In this document: positions 34,421-37,736 of the stretch, one piece after another | Layout of the letters: every line of letters begins with the position of its first letter | How positions within the stretch are numbered: the first letter of the stretch is position 1 | NCBI RefSeq assembly: GCF_001557325.1 | Contig: NZ_LSJS01000182.1 | Coordinates: 1-37,736, forward strand | DNA from: Erythrobacter donghaensis | Lineage (GTDB): Bacteria > Pseudomonadota > Alphaproteobacteria > Sphingomonadales > Sphingomonadaceae | Reading direction: 5' to 3' | DNA length: 37,736 bases | Notes under the pieces: model-generated | What the model saw: the letters and a program-made list of their open reading frames with translations, nothing else | The model's database searches: none | Told to the model about the DNA's origin: nothing | Translations under genes and position numbers: made by a program

Positions 34421-35270
34421 CCCCCTCACCCTGTTCCACCTCTCCGACATCCATTTCGGGCTCGAGGACAAGCGCGCGCTCGCCTGGGTGCGCGAGGAGA
34501 TCGCCACGCGTCGCCCTGATGCGGTGGTCATCACCGGCGATCACACTATGCGCGCGCGCCACCACGAATTCGCCGCCGCGACGCGCTGGATCACCGCGCT
34601 CGAGGTGCCGGTGACGATCGCCATCGGCAACCACGACATGCCCTATTTCAACCTCTTCGAGCGCTTCACCACGCCCTACAAGCGGTTCGAGGGGATGAAG
34701 GCGCTGGTCGAGCGCGAGATCGATCTGCCGGGGCTCGCGATCGTGCCCCTGAAGTCGGTGCGGCGCTGGCAGCCGCGCACCAACTGGTCGAAGGGCTGGG
34801 TGACCGAGCCGGCGCTCGCGCGCTGCCTCGCCGCGCTCGACCGGCTGCCCGGGGGAACGCGCGCGCTGATCTCGGTGCACCATCCCTTGCGCGAGGTCGG
34901 CACTCACGGCACCGCCCTCACCCACGGCGGCGAGCGGGCGCTCGCCGAACTGGCGAAGCGCGGCGTGCTGGCGGTGCTATCGGGACATGTCCATGACGCC
35001 TTCGACATCGCCGAGCCCACGCCCGAGGGGCCGGTGCGGATGATCGGGGCGGGCACGCTCTCGCAGCGCACCCGTTCGACCCCGCCGAGCTTCAACGAAC
35101 TGGTGTGGGACGGCGCGATGCTGGGCGTGACGGTGCGCAATCTCGAACACGTGCCGACGCCGGACATGCTGATTGCCGATGTCCCCGCCGACGCCCTGCC
35201 CCCGCGCGCGCCCGGCGAGCCGGTCGCTCCGGTCGGTCAGGTGCCCGCGGTCGATCCGCCGGTGCACTGA
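34410..35270 (+). CDS. Metallophosphoesterase (CpdA-like)
   Basis: The 286-residue calcineurin-like phosphoesterase has the metal-binding motifs in order: DIHFG (D13, H15), VITGDHT, IGNHD, SVHHPL and SGHVHD. The family hydrolyses cyclic nucleotides or other phosphodiesters with two divalent metals. It is related to cAMP phosphodiesterase CpdA by layout, but the substrate cannot be set. The last 30 residues are Pro-rich. It begins within the end of the lipid-kinase-like gene, suggesting joint expression. Confidence 0.9.
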   Translation: MTSSPLTLFHLSDIHFGLEDKRALAWVREEIATRRPDAVVITGDHTMRARHHEFAAATRWITALEVPVTIAIGNHDMPYFNLFERFTTPYKRFEGMKALVEREIDLPGLAIVPLKSVRRWQPRTNWSKGWVTEPALARCLAALDRLPGGTRALISVHHPLREVGTHGTALTHGGERALAELAKRGVLAVLSGHVHDAFDIAEPTPEGPVRMIGAGTLSQRTRSTPPSFNELVWDGAMLGVTVRNLEHVPTPDMLIADVPADALPPRAPGEPVAPVGQVPAVDPPVH

Positions 35271-35299
35271 GCGCCCAGCGCGAAGAGCGGAACCCGCGG

Positions 35300-35317
35300 C
35301 TCGGTAAACATACCGAG
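35300..35317 (+). terminator. Small hairpin after the metallophosphoesterase gene
   Basis: CTCGGTA/TACCGAG with an AACA loop lies 30 bases past the stop. No T-run follows, so this is a weak terminator at best. The rest of the 214-base gap holds TTAA motifs at 35325 and 35349 in an A+T-richer stretch, possibly promoter DNA for the next small gene. Confidence 0.35.
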
Positions 35318-35484
35318 TTCCGGCTTAACCTTTCCTCTATCGCCCGCATTAAGACTTTATTGGTGAAAACGCCCGCGCAGGTGCGCGGGGGCGGCACACA
35401 CCCGATTGTCGTTCACGCGTGCCTGCACCCTCTTTCAACCAGCGCCTCCAGCGAGGGTGCGCGCGTCAGGGGAAAGGCAACGAC

Positions 35485-35676
35485 ATGATCAAGGCAGTGA
35501 TCTTCGGCACGATCGTTTCGGCGGTGATTGCGGTGGTGATCGGATCGCAGGGCACCAGCGCGGGGCCCTTGGCGATCCACATGGTTTCCCTGGGCGACGT
35601 GCGGATGTTCTGGTCGTGGCCGCTGTTCCTGTCGGGCACCGGCCTGTTCTTCGCGCTGTCGTTGCTGCAACGCTGA
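35485..35676 (+). CDS. Small two-helix membrane protein, hypothetical
   Basis: The 63-residue protein has two hydrophobic segments (about 3-19 and 42-60) separated by SQGTSAGPLAIHMVSLGDVR. The start ATG at 35485 follows AGGGGAAAGG; an in-frame ATG at 35419 would add a basic, non-hydrophobic stretch and is unlikely. I do not recognise a family. It stands alone, convergent with rpsI, with a shared terminator stem-loop after its stop. Confidence 0.7.
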   Translation: MIKAVIFGTIVSAVIAVVIGSQGTSAGPLAIHMVSLGDVRMFWSWPLFLSGTGLFFALSLLQR

Positions 35677-35690
35677 CTCCTGCAGCGTCT

Positions 35691-35730
35691 GCAAAGAAAA
35701 AAGGGCGGCTCCCTTGCGGGGGCCGCCCTT
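35691..35730 (-). terminator. Terminator of the rplM-rpsI operon
   Basis: AAGGGCGGC (35701-35709) pairs with GCCGCCCTT (35722-35730), and on the minus strand a T-rich run follows the stem. It lies 22 bases past the rpsI stop and can also serve the convergent small membrane gene. Confidence 0.88.
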
Positions 35731-35752
35731 GTCTTGTCCGTGTGCCGGAAGC

Positions 35753-36268
35753 TTAGCGCTTCGAGAACTGGAAGCTGCGGCGGGCCTTGGCCTTGCCGTA
35801 CTTCTTGCGCTCGACCACGCGGCTGTCGCGGGTGAGGAAGCCTTCGGCCTTGACCGCGCCGCGCAGCTCGGGCTCGTACTTGCTGAGCGCCTGGGCGATG
35901 CCGTGCTTCACGGCGCCCGCCTGGCCCGACAGACCGCCGCCGCGCACGGTGGCGATGACGTCGTACTGGCCGGTGCGGTCGGTCACGCCGAAGGGCTGGT
36001 TGATCACGAGACGCAGCGTCGGACGCGCGAAGTAGACTTCCTGATCGCGGCCGTTGATGGTGATCTTGCCGGTGCCGGGCTTGACCCACACGCGGGCGAC
36101 CGCGTCCTTGCGGCGGCCGGTGGCGTAGGCGCGGCCCTGCGCGTCGACTTCGCGCTCGCGCAGCGGCGCGGTGACGCGGGCGATTTCGGCGGCGTCACCC
36201 TGCGGCACGCTCGCGGCGATGTCCTTCAGATCGGCGAGATCCGAGACGGTCGTGGTTTCGTCAGCCAT
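35753..36268 (-). CDS. rpsI: 30S ribosomal protein S9
   Basis: The 171-residue S9 has the typical core: [53 protein letters not shown] and the C-terminal [17 protein letters not shown] tail that reaches the decoding site. It carries an N-terminal extension of about 45 residues before the core (DDL-like acidic, Thr-rich), common in alphaproteobacteria. The start overlaps the rplM stop by one base (TAATG), so the two are coupled. Confidence 0.98.
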   Translation of the reverse strand: MADETTTVSDLADLKDIAASVPQGDAAEIARVTAPLREREVDAQGRAYATGRRKDAVARVWVKPGTGKITINGRDQEVYFARPTLRLVINQPFGVTDRTGQYDVIATVRGGGLSGQAGAVKHGIAQALSKYEPELRGAVKAEGFLTRDSRVVERKKYGKAKARRSFQFSKR

Positions 36269-36747
36269 TATGCGGCCACCTTGTTCTTGCGGTTCATGGA
36301 AGCGACGTCGAGCACCTGCGGCTTCTGGCCGTCATGCGGGTGTTCGGTGCCGGCATAGAGGTGCAGCGCCTTCATCTGCTTGCGGCCGAGCGGGCCGCGC
36401 GGGATCATGCGTTCCACGGCCTTTTCGAGCACGCGCTCGGGGAAACGGCCGCCCAGCACCTTGGCGGGGGTGGTTTCCTTGATGCCGCCGGGGTGGCCGG
36501 TGTGCTTGTAATAGACCTTGTCGCCCATCTTGTTGCCGGTGAACTTCACCTTGTCGACGTTGATGACGATCACGTGATCGCCGCAATCGACGTGCGGGGT
36601 GTAGCTCGGCTTGGTCTTGCCGCGCAGGATGTTGGCGATGATCGCGGCGAGACGACCCACGACGAGACCGTCGGCGTCGATGATGTGCCAGTTCTTTTCG
36701 ACCTCGGCCGGTTTGATCGACCGGGTCTGCTTGGTGAGCGCCTTCAT
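36268..36747 (-). CDS. rplM: 50S ribosomal protein L13
   Basis: The 159-residue L13 shows the family blocks [57 protein letters not shown] and [16 protein letters not shown]13 is an early-assembling 50S protein. It is the first gene of the rplM-rpsI operon on the minus strand, with a candidate promoter about 90 bases upstream. Confidence 0.98.
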   Translation of the reverse strand: MKALTKQTRSIKPAEVEKNWHIIDADGLVVGRLAAIIANILRGKTKPSYTPHVDCGDHVIVINVDKVKFTGNKMGDKVYYKHTGHPGGIKETTPAKVLGGRFPERVLEKAVERMIPRGPLGRKQMKALHLYAGTEHPHDGQKPQVLDVASMNRKNKVAA

Positions 36748-36834
36748 GGCATGTGTCCTTGGTTCGAATGCTCTGCCGGGGGATGTCCGGAAGAATCACT
36801 CCCTCGGGCCGGGCCCGGGAGCGAAGTGGCGCGC

Positions 36835-36862
36835 CAATGTCGCCTGGGGCCCGCGAAGTCAA
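36835..36862 (-). promoter_or_regulatory. Candidate promoter of rplM-rpsI
   Basis: On the minus strand, TTGACT (36862-36857) and ACATTG (36840-36835) are 16 bases apart, in the 153-base gap upstream of rplM. The -35 is close to consensus and the -10 is weak. Position and orientation fit a ribosomal-protein promoter. Confidence 0.45.
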
Positions 36863-36900
36863 GCAAAAGCGCCACTTTCCGATGCGGTAAAATAATACCG

Positions 36901-37221
36901 CTATCCCGGAACGATCCCCGCCAGCCAGGCGAAAGTGGCCGGATGGACCGCGTCGGCGTGCCAGCCGATGATCGCGGGCGTATCGTAGGGGTGCAATTCG
37001 CCGAGGCGTTCGACCACGTCCTCGAGCCGTTCGGAGGTGGTCTTGAACAGCACCCCGACCTCGCTCCCGGTCGCCCGCGCGCCCTCCCACACGAAGCGGC
37101 TCTCGATGCTCCCGAGGATGTTGGCGCAGGCGATCAGCGCGTCATCGAGCAGCGCGTCGGCCGCGGCGCGGGCGCTCTCGGTGTCGGGGAAGGGGCACCA
37201 GACGAGCGCGGCGTCGCTCAT
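36901..37221 (-). CDS. cutA: CutA-like divalent-cation tolerance protein
   Basis: The 106-residue protein fits CutA1: ALVWCPFPDTESARAAADAL, ACANILGSIESRFVWEG, VGVLFKTTSERLEDVVERL and ELHPYDTPAIIGW. CutA forms a very stable trimer linked to copper tolerance, though its real role is unsettled. The ATG at 37221 overlaps the stop of the heme A synthase gene (ATGA). A small hairpin (GCGGTA/TACCGC) sits at its stop codon. Confidence 0.92.
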   Translation of the reverse strand: MSDAALVWCPFPDTESARAAADALLDDALIACANILGSIESRFVWEGARATGSEVGVLFKTTSERLEDVVERLGELHPYDTPAIIGWHADAVHPATFAWLAGIVPG

Positions 37222-37736
37222 CGGGCGGTGCGTCCCAGCGCATGCATTGCCCGCACCGTCGCCACCACGGTCAGCGCGCCCACCAGCTGGTGAGCGGCGG
37301 CAATCCACAGCGAAACCCCGCTCATTACCGTCGCAATACCAAGCAAGACCATCGTACCGAAGGCGGTGTGGACGAGGACGCTTTCCAGCCGCGCGGTCTT
37401 GCGCACCGCCCGCGCCAGCCACACCAGCGCGGCGACCGCGATCCATGCCCACCAGCGGTGCAGGAAGTGGAGCAGGAAGGGATCGTTGAAGAGGGTGAAC
37501 AGCACACCGTCCGAAAAATCCGCCTCGGGCACCAGCCGCCCGTTCATCAGCGGCCAGTCGCTTGCCGCGTGCCCGGCATTGAGCCCGGCCACGAAGGCGC
37601 CGAGCAGCAGCTGGACGAACAGCACCCCCGCAACCAGCGCTGCCCCGGCGGTCAGCGGGGCCGGGCGCGCGGCAGGGTCGCGGGCGAGGACCCTGAGATC
37701 GCGCGCGGTCCACACGAGGCCCGAGCAGGAACAGCG
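37218..37736 (-). CDS. ctaA: Heme A synthase (COX15/CtaA family), N-terminus beyond window
   Basis: The frame is open to the right edge, so 172 C-terminal residues are visible and the start lies outside. It has four hydrophobic helices and the heme-ligand histidines in LLHFLHRWWAWIAVAALVW and LWIAAAHQLVGALTVV. It also has LLGAFVAGLNAGHAASDWP, typical of the COX15 class. The enzyme oxidises the C8 methyl of heme O to make heme A for cytochrome c oxidase. Its stop overlaps cutA. An internal GTG at 37715 is not the true start. Confidence 0.93.
   Translation of the reverse strand, partial: RCSCSGLVWTARDLRVLARDPAARPAPLTAGAALVAGVLFVQLLLGAFVAGLNAGHAASDWPLMNGRLVPEADFSDGVLFTLFNDPFLLHFLHRWWAWIAVAALVWLARAVRKTARLESVLVHTAFGTMVLLGIATVMSGVSLWIAAAHQLVGALTVVATVRAMHALGRTAR

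Noticed and set aside
36568..36579. Palindrome GATCACGTGATC inside rplM as another parS
   Set aside because: It shares only the CACGTG core and lacks the TGTTT/AAACA arms; the sequence is explained by conserved L13 codons.

Overview
The window reads as chromosomal DNA of a high-G+C alphaproteobacterium, most likely a sphingomonad close to Erythrobacteraceae. This rests on gene order (parB-parA-rsmG-mnmG-mnmE, then rho-hemJ-hemE, a non-coding gap, then a ppsR-like gene-maf-aroE-coaE-dnaQ), which is the arrangement around the Caulobacter-type replication origin, and on family content (UrcA, DUF6489, DUF1491, BLUF, PopZ/DUF2497). The lineage is inferred; no rRNA gene is present to confirm it.

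Layout. 1-3.0 kb: a sorbosone dehydrogenase cut by the left edge, a free-methionine-sulfoxide reductase and a glycine-zipper envelope protein. 3.05-9.05 kb, all minus strand: parB, parA, rsmG, mnmG, mnmE and a DUF6489 gene. This block and the next gene carry nine 16-bp parS palindromes (eight perfect, one with a single change) between 4884 and 9677, six of them inside coding sequences. 9.1-11.4 kb: a dienelactone hydrolase, an NTF2-like protein and two tandem BLUF blue-light sensors. 11.4-14.3 kb, minus: rho, hemJ, hemE. 14319-14646: the only gene-free stretch over 300 bases, proposed as oriC (A+T-rich patch, three GANTC sites, DnaA-box-like sequences). 14.6-18.3 kb, plus: ppsR, maf, aroE, coaE, dnaQ, largely in overlapping ATGA steps; then hpf, ptsN, a thioesterase-fold protein, DUF1491 and a SleB-type hydrolase. 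21.4-28.8 kb, minus apart from one small membrane gene: xth, erpA, a CBS protein, a ferredoxin-like protein, an S9 peptidase, popZ, tolC and pcm. 29-32.5 kb, plus: fumC and a LytS/LytTR-type two-component pair. 32.7-37.7 kb: UrcA, small membrane proteins, a lipid-kinase-like protein, a metallophosphoesterase, rpsI-rplM, cutA and the C-terminal part of heme A synthase.

How it fits together. The centre of the window looks like the replication and segregation hub of the chromosome: oriC, the ParA/ParB partition proteins with a dense set of centromere sites 5-10 kb from the origin, and the polar anchor PopZ about 12 kb away on the other side. For several kilobases either side of the proposed origin the genes point away from it, as expected for genes read with the outgoing forks. 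The most distinctive observation is the way parS is written into genes. Each in-gene site is read in a frame giving M-F-H-V-K-H or V-S-R-E-T, except in mnmE. There the frame would meet TGA, and that one site carries a single base change turning TGA into TGG.
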